NCBI RefSeq assembly: GCF_049445795.1
Contig: NZ_JBMSDT010000002.1
Span: 186,001 to 250,000, forward strand
Reading direction: 5' to 3'
Source of the DNA: Larkinella sp049445795
Lineage (GTDB): Bacteria; Bacteroidota; Bacteroidia; Cytophagales; Spirosomataceae
Length of the DNA stretch: 64,000 bases
Part shown: piece after piece, positions 44,241 to 53,875 of the stretch
Numbering within the stretch: the first letter of the stretch is position 1
Layout: each line of letters opens with the position of its first letter
Notes under the pieces: model-generated
What the model was told of the DNA's origin: nothing
Databases searched by the model: none
What the model saw: only the letters and a program-made list of their open reading frames with translations
Program-made: the position numbers and the translations under genes

Positions 44241-45692
44241 TCATTTATTTATGAAGGGGGCTTCATCGCCCTCTTTCCATTCATCCGCATGCCGGATTCC
44301 TAGCTTTCTGGGGTTGAATACAGGGTTCTTTCCGGCTTTTTTCTGAGTCTGGTAGTCTTTGAGGGCTAACAGGGCGGGCTTGCGCAATAATACAATGGCG
44401 ATAATATTCAACCAGGCCATAACGCCCACGCCGATATCACCCAGCGTCCAGGCCAGCGCGGCTGTTTTGATCGAGCCGTAGAAGGTCGCTCCCAGAATCA
44501 GGAACCGGAGCCCCCACCGCATCCACCGCTTGTCGCCTTGTTTCATGAGGTAAGCCAGATTGGTTTCAGCAATGTAGTAATAAGCCATGATGGTGGTGAA
44601 GGCAAAGAAAAAAAGTGAGATCGCTACAAAGCTGCCTCCCAATGACGGGAAATGCGTGTTGACCGCCCGTTGCGTATACTCCCCCCCGACAGCCGCGCCG
44701 GGGATATGCTCCACCAAAAAACCGCCCTCCGGATTCAACACATTGTATTGTCCGGTGAACAAAATCATAAAAGCCGTAGCCGTACAGACAAACAGCGTAT
44801 CGACATAGACAGAAAACGCCTGCACCAACCCCTGTTTGGCCGGATGATCCGTTTCGGCGGCTGCCGCTGCGTGGGGTGCCGTCCCCTGACCCGCTTCATT
44901 GGAGTAAATACCCCGCTTAACGCCCCAGGCCACCGCCATCCCAAAAACACCACTGTAGAGCGGCTCACGGTCAAACGCCGAACGGATGATGAGGCTGAAA
45001 ACCGCCGGAACCTGATCCAGATTGGCCACGATGATGATGACCGCCATCAGAATGTAAGCCCCCGCCATAAAGGGAACCACAATTTCGGCCACTTTGCCGA
45101 TGCGCTTGACTCCACCAAAAATGATCAGGGCCAGCAAAAGAACCACCACTCCGCCCGTGATTTCCACCGGAATCTGAAAGGCATTCTGCACACTGAGGGC
45201 AATGCTGTTGCTTTGGACCCCGGGCAGGAAAAACGCCGTACTGAATACGGTGGCCACAGCAAACAGGGTTGCGTACCAATGGATGCCCAGCCCCTTTTCA
45301 ATGTAAAAAGCCGGACCGCCCCGGTACTGACCGTCTTTTACCTGCTTATAAATTTGGCCCAGCGTTGCTTCGACAAAAGCCGAAGCAGCGCCCAGAAAGG
45401 CAATGGCCCACATCCAGAAAATGGCTCCCGGCCCTCCCATCGCAATCGCCGTGGCCACACCGGCGATGTTACCTGTACCAACCCGCCCCGAAATGGCAAT
45501 GGCAAACGCCTGAAAGGGCGTTACCCCCTGGGCTGAAGCATGTCCGCTGAACAGCAGCCGGACCATATCTTTTAAGTAGCGAATCTGCAAAAACCGGGTG
45601 ACAATAGAGAAGTAAATTCCTACACCCAGACACAAAATAATGAGTGCGTTACTCCAAATAATATCATTGATCTTGGTTACGAGGGTTTCCAT
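44241..45692 (-). CDS. AGCS-family alanine/glycine:cation symporter
   Basis: This 483-residue membrane protein has about 11 hydrophobic helices and AGCS signatures: FQAFAIAISGRVGTGNIAGVATAIAMGGPGAIFWMW, KRGIYSNEAGQGTAPHAAAAAETDHPAKQGLVQ and VDTLFVCTATAFMILFTG (long blocks quoted only in part). It imports alanine or glycine with Na+ or H+. It is a single-gene unit, convergent with the truncated transposase gene. I looked for a glycine riboswitch upstream and saw none. Confidence 0.93.
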   Translation of the reverse strand: METLVTKINDIIWSNALIILCLGVGIYFSIVTRFLQIRYLKDMVRLLFSGHASAQGVTPFQAFAIAISGRVGTGNIAGVATAIAMGGPGAIFWMWAIAFLGAASAFVEATLGQIYKQVKDGQYRGGPAFYIEKGLGIHWYATLFAVATVFSTAFFLPGVQSNSIALSVQNAFQIPVEITGGVVVLLLALIIFGGVKRIGKVAEIVVPFMAGAYILMAVIIIVANLDQVPAVFSLIIRSAFDREPLYSGVFGMAVAWGVKRGIYSNEAGQGTAPHAAAAAETDHPAKQGLVQAFSVYVDTLFVCTATAFMILFTGQYNVLNPEGGFLVEHIPGAAVGGEYTQRAVNTHFPSLGGSFVAISLFFFAFTTIMAYYYIAETNLAYLMKQGDKRWMRWGLRFLILGATFYGSIKTAALAWTLGDIGVGVMAWLNIIAIVLLRKPALLALKDYQTQKKAGKNPVFNPRKLGIRHADEWKEGDEAPFINK

Positions 45693-46040
45693 TCGGTTTG
45701 ATAAGGTGGGTGATTGGGGTCAGCAGGGCTGCTAGTCTGTAAAATGAACATCTATTTTATTATTAGCCCTAAAAAAAGGAAATTTCACCATACAAAAGAG
45801 GAGAATCTAAAAAAAACGTCTCATTTTTTCTCAAAACCGGGTTATAGTAGAACCGGTTTTAGACAGACCGGCAAACTTTCTTTCTCTTTCAGTCCTGTCC
45901 ACTTTAGTACACGTACTGTCCGGTTCTGGACAGTTTACCAACCTTCCTATTTCTCAACTATCCCTTTCTGCGACCAGAAGGGCACATTTGTGTTTCTGGC
46001 AAACGATTTGTTTAGCAAATAATAATAAAATAAAAACTAC
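45693..46040. other. 348-bp divergent promoter region between AGCS and PadR genes
   Basis: No gene is convincing here. The region carries promoters for both directions. An 8-bp inverted repeat, AAAACCGG (45,833-45,840) and CCGGTTTT (45,853-45,860), could be a regulator site. PadR proteins often bind dyads near their own genes. Confidence 0.45.
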
Positions 46041-46367
46041 ATGGGAAGAGCTTATCTGGGCGAATTCGAAGAACTGGTCTTACTGACGGTGGCGGTGCTG
46101 GCCGGTGGTGCATACGGTGTTCCGATTGCGACCGAACTGAAGCAGCGCACGCAGCGGACGATTAGCCTCAGCGCCGTTCACATCGCCCTTTATCGGCTGG
46201 AAGCGAAAGGCTTTGTCACGTCCAGCTTGGGCGGAGCCACCGCGGCCCGGGGTGGACGCCGGAAGCGTCTTTTCACGATTACTGCCGTCGGGAAACAAAC
46301 CCTGGACGATATGCGTCAGGTCCGCAATGAACTCTGGGAATCCATTCCGAACCCTTCCTGGTCGTAA
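46041..46367 (+). CDS. PadR-family transcriptional regulator
   Basis: The 108-residue product matches PadR: LGEFEELVLLTVAVLAGGAYGVPIATELKQRTQRTISLSAVHIALYRLEAKGFVTS, then a wing rich in Gly and Arg (GGATAARGGRRKRLFTIT). It is 3 bp upstream of an FtsX-type permease gene. This PadR-permease pairing is common in Spirosoma-like genomes. The regulator probably controls the permease gene and itself in response to a toxic or stress ligand. Confidence 0.93.
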   Translation: MGRAYLGEFEELVLLTVAVLAGGAYGVPIATELKQRTQRTISLSAVHIALYRLEAKGFVTSSLGGATAARGGRRKRLFTITAVGKQTLDDMRQVRNELWESIPNPSWS

Positions 46368-46370
46368 CCT

Positions 46371-49112
46371 ATGAAAAACACCCACCAACCCGACCCTTCG
46401 GGCGAGCCAACTCCCCCGGCCTGGGCCGACCGTCTGATCGCCCTGTTCTGTCCGCCGGACCTGGGAGAAGAACTGCTGGGCGATCTGCACGAGCAATTCG
46501 CCGAGCAGGTTGCCGAACGGGGCGTATCGAAAGCCCGCTGGCTTTATGTCCTGGAAGTGCTCCGGTTCTGTCGGCCCTATTTTCTGAAACGCCGGGTTGC
46601 CGAACTCAGCCGGACACCCAATCCGGGGAATAGCCCATTTTCCCAAAAACCGTATTCTGAACCTTCTTTTCTTCATCCCGCTATGCTCCGTAATTACCTG
46701 AAAATCGCCCTGCGCACCCTCTGGAAAAGCAAGGGATACGCGGCTGTCAACGCCCTGGGGTTGGCGGTAGCCTTCTCTGTCTGCACGTTTCTGTTTCTGA
46801 CGGCGTACCTGCAACTCACCTACGACTCTTTCCACACGGACGGGGACCGTATCTACCAGCCTTATACCGTTGCCAATGATCCCGAAAAAACCGTTCGGAG
46901 CGGCAACATGGCCCTGCCTTTTACGCCCGCTCTCAAAACCGCCTATCCGGAAGTCAAACAGGCTGCCCGCATCCTGACCGGTCGGAAAAGTCTGGTGGAA
47001 GTCCGGGGGGCATATTTTGATAAGCTGGTGCTGCATACCGATCCGGATTTTCTGCAACTGTTTTCTTTCCCGTTGCTAAAGGGAAACCGGGACGTCGCGC
47101 TGAACAGCCTGAGCAGCGTCGTAATCAGCGAAAGTATGGCGCAAACGGTTTTCGGCACCACCGATCCGATGGGACAGACCGTACTGATTGGCAGCGGAGA
47201 AAACCAAAAACCGTATGTGGTTTCCGGCATTATTGAAGATGCTCCCGGCAATTCAACCATTCAGTATGATGCCCTGATCCGGATCGAGAATGCGCCCAAT
47301 TACCAGGCAACCAAAACGGATTGGAACGGCACCTCCCATTCGGTTTTCATCAAACTGGCTCCCCAGGTCGAGCAGGCCACCTTCGAAGAGCGGCTAAAAC
47401 CGTTTGCGCTGAAATACTTCGGCTCTACCATCACTGACCTGCAAAAGAAAGGGGCTCAACCCGATCAGCGGGGCGATGTATTTGCCATCCGGCTACAAGC
47501 GCTCTCCCATGTTCATTTCGACCGGGAAATTACCGGCGGGAGAGGAGCACCGATTGCCATCGTTTATACCCTGTTGGGGCTGGCGTTTTTCATTCTGCTG
47601 ATTGCCTGCATCAATTTTATCAACCTGAGCATCGCCCGCTCCTTCACCCGGGCGCGGGAAGTGGGCGTGCGTAAATCGCTGGGGGCGCTGAAAGGTCAGC
47701 TTTTTGCCCAGGTCTGGGGCGAGTCGACGGTGCTCTGCCTGGTCGGTTTTCTGCTGGGTGTGCTGCTGGCGTATGGACTGTTGCCGCAGTTCAATGCCGC
47801 CTTCGATGCCCGGCTTCGGCTGGAAACCATGCTTCAGCCGTCTTTCATAGCCTGCATTCTGAGCGTCTTTGCGGTGGTTACGCTCTTGGCCGGCGGGTAT
47901 CCGGCCTGGCAAATGACCAAGTTTAACACGGTTGAAGTACTGAAAGGGAAAGTTTCGCTGAAACGCCCCGGCGTTTTGCGCAATGCGCTGATCGTCACAC
48001 AATTCTCGCTTTCCTGCCTCCTGGCCTGCTGCACCCTGATTGCGTCGCAGCAAGTCGATTTTCTACGTTCACGGCCGCTCGGTTTTCAGAAAGAGCAAGT
48101 CATCAGCATTCCGGTGGGTAATCAGGCGGATGGTCGGCAGGTGCTCGGGCGGTTACGCAATAAACTGGCCAACGATCCGTCGGTGCTGGCCATCACAGGC
48201 ACCAGTGTCAACATTGGCCGGGGGCAGGACCGCGTCAGTTCCCGGACAACGGTAGGCTATAAATACAAGGGCAAAGACGTCCTGACCGACTGGCTGCTGG
48301 TCGATTATGATTACCTCCAAACCCTGAACATCAAACCGCTGGCGGGCCGTGATTTCAGCCGGTTGTATGCTACGGATTCGGTCAACCGGATCATCGTGAC
48401 AGCCAGCATGGCGAAAATGATGGGTGAAAAAAATGCGGTTGGTGCGCTGCTCGGCGACGATGACGATACAACGGGAAGCAAAATGCAGGTCATCGGTATC
48501 ATCCCGGACTTTCAGTTGTATTCGCTCGCCAGTGAAAACCGCCCGATTACGCTGCACCTCTCCAATTCCGAAGCCATTCATTACATTTTCGTGCGGGTTT
48601 CTCCGCAGAGTCTGGCCGGTTCGATGGACAAGCTAAAACTGCTCTGGCGGGAGGTAGCGCCCCAATCCGAATTTATGGGCACCTTTCTGGACGACAATGT
48701 GAATGCCTGGTACCAGGACGAAGAGCGATTTACCCAGATTTGCAGCCTGGCCGCCGGCATTGCCATTCTGCTCTCCTGCGTGGGGCTGTTTGCCATTGCG
48801 CTGATGATGATTGAACAACGCACGAAAGAGATTGGCATCCGGAAAGTGATGGGCGCCAGCGTGAGCAGCATTATTTTGGTGCTATCGCGGGACTTTGTCA
48901 AACTCGTCCTCATCGCGCTGCTGATTGCTCTACCGCTGGCCTGGTTTGGCATGAACCTGTGGCTGGACAATTACCGCGAACGGGTGACGATCAGCCTGTG
49001 GCTGCTGGGCGGTGTGGGCCTGGGAGCCGTTCTGATTGCGCTGGCCACGGTCAGTTTCCAGACAGTGAAAGCGGCTCTGGCGAATCCGGTGAAAAGTTTG
49101 CGTAGCGAATAA
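46371..49112 (+). CDS. FtsX/MacB-type ABC transporter permease with N-terminal prefix domain
   Basis: The 913-residue product begins with a cytoplasmic permease-prefix domain (~15-85, LIALFCPPDLGEELLGDLHEQFAEQV). Two MacB periplasmic plus FtsX permease units follow (first around MLRNYLKIALRTLWKSKGYA, ~105-530; second ~540-913, with KEIGIRKVMGASVSSIILVLSRDFVKLV). About eight to ten membrane helices are visible. No ATPase gene is adjacent, so a partner must be encoded elsewhere. The substrate is unknown; a mechanotransmission or export role is typical of the superfamily. Confidence 0.92.
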   Translation: MKNTHQPDPSGEPTPPAWADRLIALFCPPDLGEELLGDLHEQFAEQVAERGVSKARWLYVLEVLRFCRPYFLKRRVAELSRTPNPGNSPFSQKPYSEPSFLHPAMLRNYLKIALRTLWKSKGYAAVNALGLAVAFSVCTFLFLTAYLQLTYDSFHTDGDRIYQPYTVANDPEKTVRSGNMALPFTPALKTAYPEVKQAARILTGRKSLVEVRGAYFDKLVLHTDPDFLQLFSFPLLKGNRDVALNSLSSVVISESMAQTVFGTTDPMGQTVLIGSGENQKPYVVSGIIEDAPGNSTIQYDALIRIENAPNYQATKTDWNGTSHSVFIKLAPQVEQATFEERLKPFALKYFGSTITDLQKKGAQPDQRGDVFAIRLQALSHVHFDREITGGRGAPIAIVYTLLGLAFFILLIACINFINLSIARSFTRAREVGVRKSLGALKGQLFAQVWGESTVLCLVGFLLGVLLAYGLLPQFNAAFDARLRLETMLQPSFIACILSVFAVVTLLAGGYPAWQMTKFNTVEVLKGKVSLKRPGVLRNALIVTQFSLSCLLACCTLIASQQVDFLRSRPLGFQKEQVISIPVGNQADGRQVLGRLRNKLANDPSVLAITGTSVNIGRGQDRVSSRTTVGYKYKGKDVLTDWLLVDYDYLQTLNIKPLAGRDFSRLYATDSVNRIIVTASMAKMMGEKNAVGALLGDDDDTTGSKMQVIGIIPDFQLYSLASENRPITLHLSNSEAIHYIFVRVSPQSLAGSMDKLKLLWREVAPQSEFMGTFLDDNVNAWYQDEERFTQICSLAAGIAILLSCVGLFAIALMMIEQRTKEIGIRKVMGASVSSIILVLSRDFVKLVLIALLIALPLAWFGMNLWLDNYRERVTISLWLLGGVGLGAVLIALATVSFQTVKAALANPVKSLRSE

Positions 49113-49185
49113 CGGGAACAGGACGATTAGCCGTATTGTCTGTCTGGGCAGGGTCCGGCAGAACCGCCTGGTCTGCTATCGGTAG

Positions 49186-49229
49186 AGGTTTGGGAACGAG
49201 TAATTCACCGCTCGTTCCCAAACCTTTTT
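49186..49229 (+). terminator. Rho-independent terminator after the permease gene
   Basis: AGGTTTGGGAACGAG and its perfect complement form a 15-bp stem with a 10-nt loop, followed at once by TTTTT. It lies 74 bp after the permease stop codon. Confidence 0.9.
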
Positions 49230-50246
49230 AATTGGAAAAGACAATGTATCCATTTTATAAAAAATATAAACTAAAAGGCAACTATATAAATAATTTGGTT
49301 CAGAAATTGCTAGAAACACTTGTATTCGTATAGCCTATACGTTTTCGAGCGTAATGTGCTTTTTCTACGGTCTTGTTTTACTTTATTGGCGTTATTTTAT
49401 TCTAGTATTTTGACTGAATATTATTAGTTTTATTCATTTTTTATTCAATGACGCTACATTCATACTCACAAGTAAACTTTTCAACTTTTCTGCATTGAAA
49501 ATGGCAAAATTCTTGCTGGATTATAATAAGCTATAACTATTTATGCGGCTTGTAAAATATCATTATCAGGTAGCTTGAATTTACAACATACCGTATAATA
49601 AATAGACAAAAAGAATTAATTGCTTAACGGTTGACATTTTCTAAAAAAGATCGTAAAGTTGCTCATACAATTTCTCTGTTCAACTAATAGTACTCAACTG
49701 CGTATGAAATGGCTTGAATTTAACTTTCACTGGCATTTTGCCACCCTGGTTAGGGCTCCGGACTAAAAACCATAGGTCCGCCTTTTGAGAAAACCTCCAA
49801 AAATCTCTAAGTAAGGCGCTTATCAAAGCAACCAAGGTATAAGTTAAGCTTTCTACCCCCGAGTAGGAAACGACTGGATCAGGCTTCTCCTCCAACGCCA
49901 AACTTCATCCAGTTACTTGGGCACCTCAGAAACATACAGTACAGGACGCTTGCAAAAATGTAGAATTGTGCGCGCACAGTCTACTTTTCTTTGCCTGACC
50001 CTATACAGTAATCAGACTTGATCTCCTCCAAATCAGTCTTAAAATCTATCAAATAGGTTTTAATCCCTTTACAAAAAAACTACCTGCTGGTAGCGTGGAA
50101 TTGTATTGTCAATGCTTAGGACATTGACGATTAAATCTAGCTATTTTTTACTCGTGGCCTTCTATTAAAAAAGGCTGGATGTGATAGGTATGCCTATACA
50201 TTCCGATTAACAATAGCAGTCTCAACGGACCAAAACCTTGTCTTTT
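49230..50246. other. 1-kb AT-rich spacer without a supported gene
   Basis: This stretch is much poorer in GC than its surroundings. The only longer frame (49,680-49,901 minus, 73 codons) begins with TTG, has no recognisable domain and lies in slightly GC-richer sequence. It could be a fragment of an old gene or insertion sequence. The promoter of the TSP3-repeat gene must lie near 50,200. I see no RNA gene. Confidence 0.5.
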
Positions 50247-53200
50247 ATGTTTTTAATTTACGATTTAATTAAACGGTATTATTGTTTTATTACCCACACC
50301 GGTCGGACCTCACTGGCAGGCTTCCTGGTCTTTGTATTGTTGGTACTCGGTCGACAATCAGCCCAGGGGCAATCGTGTTACCAGCCCATCTCCGGTTCGG
50401 CGGTACAGGTCGGTGGCGTTATCAACACGACGGTTTGCGCCGGTCAACTTTGTCTGGGAACGGCCAGCTACAACGAGCTTCAGAAAATCACCGATAACAG
50501 CCTCGAAACCTACGCCAGCCTGAACGGAGCCGTGGCGGTTCAGGTTGCTCAGGGGATTTCCGTGCGGAAAACCAGCGGAACCTTTACCGGCGAAAACGTA
50601 GTCGGTTTTATCCTTTCCCGTAGTGGTCTGGCCGATCTTTCGGTGTTGAGTAATGTAACGATTCAAACTTTCCTGAACGGTAACCCGGTTTCCAGCGCCC
50701 AGACTGTCAGTTCGCTGGTGGCTGGTTCGGTGCTCGGCAGCACCGAAAAGTTGTACGCTACATTCACGACCAATCAGGAATTTAACGAAGTACGACTGAA
50801 CACCAGTTTGCTGAGTGCAGAGGTTCTGGGCAGTCTGCGTATATATGCCGCCGTTGCGTTCCCTACCTCCTGCGCGACAGCCGTCTCCGCGACCGGCTGC
50901 AACGATTACATCAGCGGCCTGGGTACCGACGCCACCTATTTTGGGTCGGTCAGTTGTGTGGGCTGCTCCTTGACCAACCGTACGAATCTGATCGATGGCG
51001 ATAACAGCAATTATGCAGTTTTGACGCCAACGGCGGGGGTTGCTTCCCAAATTGCGGTCAGCGTGATCGATACCAAGAAGAAATATAAAGCCGGCGACCG
51101 CGCCGGCTTTGTGCTTGCCAAAGATCAGCTCAACGCCTTGCTGGCAGCCAACGCGCTGAACACCATCACGATTGAAACGTACTTGTTCGGCACGCTTCAG
51201 GAAGCCCGATCTACGGGTGACGCCAGCAACGTTGTTGGGTTGTCGTTACTTGCTGGGAGCACGTCGGTCCCAAAGCAAAAAATCGGTTTTGTTACTACCA
51301 AAGATTTCAACGAAGTACGCATCCGGATCAATTCGCTGGTTACCGCTAATGTCGGCGCAATTCGTTTATACGGCGCGTTTGTGGAGGACGATGCTTGTAC
51401 CAATTGTGAAACGGCCCTGAATGAAAACAATACCGGTAAATACAGCGGTACGATCCAGGAGAACACAGGTTGCGTTCTGGGTGTTTGCGCCAACGTATAC
51501 ACCGATTTGTACGGTTTGCTGTCGGTATTGCCCAGCTTGATCAATACCGATCGGGTAACGAATGGTACGATTGGGGATTATGCCACCTACAATACCGGTA
51601 TATCCGTAGGAGCAGGCGCCCGAATTACCGTCAAAAACGACGGAACGGATTTCGCTGGGGGCAAGACCTTCGTCGGTTTTCACATTTCTACGGCAACGGG
51701 CCTGATTGATCTGAATCTGTTGTCGGCCATCACGATTCGGGTCTTTCGTGATGGCAATTCAACGCCGGTTGCTACGTCGACAGGAGCCAACCTCCTGGGT
51801 GCATCCGTCATTGGTGGCAATTCCAGCCAATCGGTGGTCGGATTTACGCCCAATGTTGCTTTTGACATGGTTCAGATCGACATCGGCAGTGTGGCGGGTT
51901 TGCTCGGAGAATACCGCATTTACGATGCTTTTGTGATTGAAGACACCGACGGCGACGGTATTCCCGACTGCCAGGATGTCTGCGGAACCGGAACCGGCAA
52001 CGATTTGCTTGATTTTGACAACGACGGCATTCCGGATACCTGTGATCCGGACGACGACAACGACGGTATTCCGGACACCGTTGAAAACCCGGAATCTGAT
52101 CCGAACCGTGATACCGATGGCGATGGCGGACCGGATGGCAAAGACCTCGACAGCGACAACGACGGCATTCCTGACTCGGTCGAAAAAGGACCGGATGGCA
52201 ACAATCCGTCAAACACCGATGGCACAGACGTTCCGGATTATCGCGACCCCGACAGCGACAACGACGGCATCCCTGATTCGGTTGAAGCCGGTCCGAACGG
52301 CGACGAACCCCGCAACACCGACGGCGACCCGCTACCCGACTTCCTCGATCTGGACAGTGACAATGATGGCATTCTGGATACGGTGGAAAAAGGATCGGAC
52401 GGCAATAACCCGACCAACAGCGACACCAATACTGGTAGCAACCCGGATGGTCGCCCGGATTACATCGACCTGGACAGCGACAACGACGGCATCAACGACG
52501 TCATTGAAGCCAATGCTAACGGCTCTCCAACCAAAGACAGCAACGGCGACGGCATTGCGGACGGCACCCCGGGTCCAACCGGCATCCCGGCTTCGGCGGG
52601 TTCGGGTCTGACACCACCCGATACCGATGGCGACTCCAAACCCGACTTCCAGGATGTCGATACCGACGGTGATGGAATTCCGGATCTTTACGAAAGCGGC
52701 ATTTCGAATCCGAACACGCTGGATACCAACAAAGACGGGATCATCGACGATGCCTCCGAAACCGACAACGACGGAGTTCCGCAATCGGTGGATGGTGCAA
52801 CGGGTAGCTACGGCGACGCCAACAGCCCGGCGCTTCCGAACAATGACAGCGATGCTGTGCCCAACTTCCGCGACCTCGACAGCGATAACGATGGGATTAC
52901 GGATTCGGAGGAAAAAGGCATCGATGGAACTGCACCAACCAACAGTGATCCCGACTCGCTGCCGAACTACCTCGATCTGGATTCGGACAACGATGGCATC
53001 AACGACGTCATCGAAGGCGGAGGAACCGATGCCGACAACAACGGCATTGCCGACGGCACGCCGGGGGGTAATGGTATTCCTGCATCGGCCAGCAACGGCC
53101 TGACCCCGCCGGATTCGGACAACGACGGAACGCCGAATTACAAGGACCTGGATTCGGACAATGACACGAAGAAAGACCTGTATGAAAGCGGTATTCCCAA

Positions 53201-53783
53201 TCCGGGCGACCTTGACACCAACGGCGATGGTGTTGTCGATGCCAACGATGGCCCTGACAACGATGGAATTCCGCAAACCGTTGATGGCGAGCCGAATGCG
53301 TACGGTGACAGCGGCAACCCGACCTTACCCGATGAAGACACCGACAATAACCCGGATTATACCGATCCGGCCGGAGTCGACCTGTACCCGACCTTGTCCA
53401 TGCCAGACCGCTTGTACGGAGCCAGTGGCGGATCGAAAAACCTGGCTATCCAGGTGTACAACCTGATCCCGGCTACGAACACGAACGGAACGATCACCCT
53501 GACCATTTCCAGACCGTCACCATTTTACACGATGGCTCTCTCCAGCTCGGAGATTTCGGAAGACCAGTGGACCCTGACGACGGAAGGCTTGCTGTTCCGG
53601 CTCGTGTCCAAACCGGGCGTGGTCATTGCGGGCAGCAGTTTCAATCAGATCAACCTGGTCCTGACCGTCAATGGTTCAGCGGCTCCCGGACTTGCCAACC
53701 TGAATGTAAACATTCTGGCGGGTTCAGGCGGTGAAACCAACAGCGCGAACAACGTAGCATCGGCTCAGATAACCATTGAATAG
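50247..53783 (+). CDS. Large exported thrombospondin type 3 repeat surface protein
   Basis: From the ATG at 50247 the product is 1178 residues with a signal peptide whose core is LAGFLVFVLLVLG (~25-42, ending near AQGQ). Residues ~45-560 are three or four related beta-rich modules, each with CxxC or a Cys pair and the pattern ITVxxxGTxFxGxxFVGFxLSxxxGL. Residues ~565-1040 are acidic TSP3 repeats (DSDNDGIPDSVE, DLDSDNDGI and similar) that bind many Ca2+ ions. The C-terminal ~135 residues form a beta domain (TISRPSPFYTMALSSSEISEDQWTL in part). No sorting domain is visible. It probably forms an extended calcium-stiffened surface structure. Confidence 0.9.
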   Translation: MFLIYDLIKRYYCFITHTGRTSLAGFLVFVLLVLGRQSAQGQSCYQPISGSAVQVGGVINTTVCAGQLCLGTASYNELQKITDNSLETYASLNGAVAVQVAQGISVRKTSGTFTGENVVGFILSRSGLADLSVLSNVTIQTFLNGNPVSSAQTVSSLVAGSVLGSTEKLYATFTTNQEFNEVRLNTSLLSAEVLGSLRIYAAVAFPTSCATAVSATGCNDYISGLGTDATYFGSVSCVGCSLTNRTNLIDGDNSNYAVLTPTAGVASQIAVSVIDTKKKYKAGDRAGFVLAKDQLNALLAANALNTITIETYLFGTLQEARSTGDASNVVGLSLLAGSTSVPKQKIGFVTTKDFNEVRIRINSLVTANVGAIRLYGAFVEDDACTNCETALNENNTGKYSGTIQENTGCVLGVCANVYTDLYGLLSVLPSLINTDRVTNGTIGDYATYNTGISVGAGARITVKNDGTDFAGGKTFVGFHISTATGLIDLNLLSAITIRVFRDGNSTPVATSTGANLLGASVIGGNSSQSVVGFTPNVAFDMVQIDIGSVAGLLGEYRIYDAFVIEDTDGDGIPDCQDVCGTGTGNDLLDFDNDGIPDTCDPDDDNDGIPDTVENPESDPNRDTDGDGGPDGKDLDSDNDGIPDSVEKGPDGNNPSNTDGTDVPDYRDPDSDNDGIPDSVEAGPNGDEPRNTDGDPLPDFLDLDSDNDGILDTVEKGSDGNNPTNSDTNTGSNPDGRPDYIDLDSDNDGINDVIEANANGSPTKDSNGDGIADGTPGPTGIPASAGSGLTPPDTDGDSKPDFQDVDTDGDGIPDLYESGISNPNTLDTNKDGIIDDASETDNDGVPQSVDGATGSYGDANSPALPNNDSDAVPNFRDLDSDNDGITDSEEKGIDGTAPTNSDPDSLPNYLDLDSDNDGINDVIEGGGTDADNNGIADGTPGGNGIPASASNGLTPPDSDNDGTPNYKDLDSDNDTKKDLYESGIPNPGDLDTNGDGVVDANDGPDNDGIPQTVDGEPNAYGDSGNPTLPDEDTDNNPDYTDPAGVDLYPTLSMPDRLYGASGGSKNLAIQVYNLIPATNTNGTITLTISRPSPFYTMALSSSEISEDQWTLTTEGLLFRLVSKPGVVIAGSSFNQINLVLTVNGSAAPGLANLNVNILAGSGGETNSANNVASAQITIE

Positions 53784-53875
53784 TTGACATCGCATCCCCG
53801 GCTGAATCGGTTTGGCCGGGGATATAAACCATTTCCAAACAAAAACCGCACGTGAAAACAACTTACAAACAGGCT

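Noticed and set aside
45693..45800. Possible glycine riboswitch before the AGCS symporter gene.
   Set aside because: AGCS genes often carry one, but the conserved glycine aptamer core is not present in the leader.
45714..46022. A 102-codon plus-strand frame before the PadR gene.
   Set aside because: It has no recognisable domain or signal peptide and fills a divergent promoter region with low-complexity sequence.
49680..49901. A 73-codon minus-strand frame in the 1-kb spacer.
   Set aside because: It begins with TTG, lacks a domain and stands alone. It may be a gene fragment, but I cannot support it as a gene.
51940..53370. Regular DNA repetition that could suggest a CRISPR array.
   Set aside because: The repeats are in frame, degenerate and encode TSP3 calcium-binding units; there are no constant repeats with unique spacers and no cas genes.
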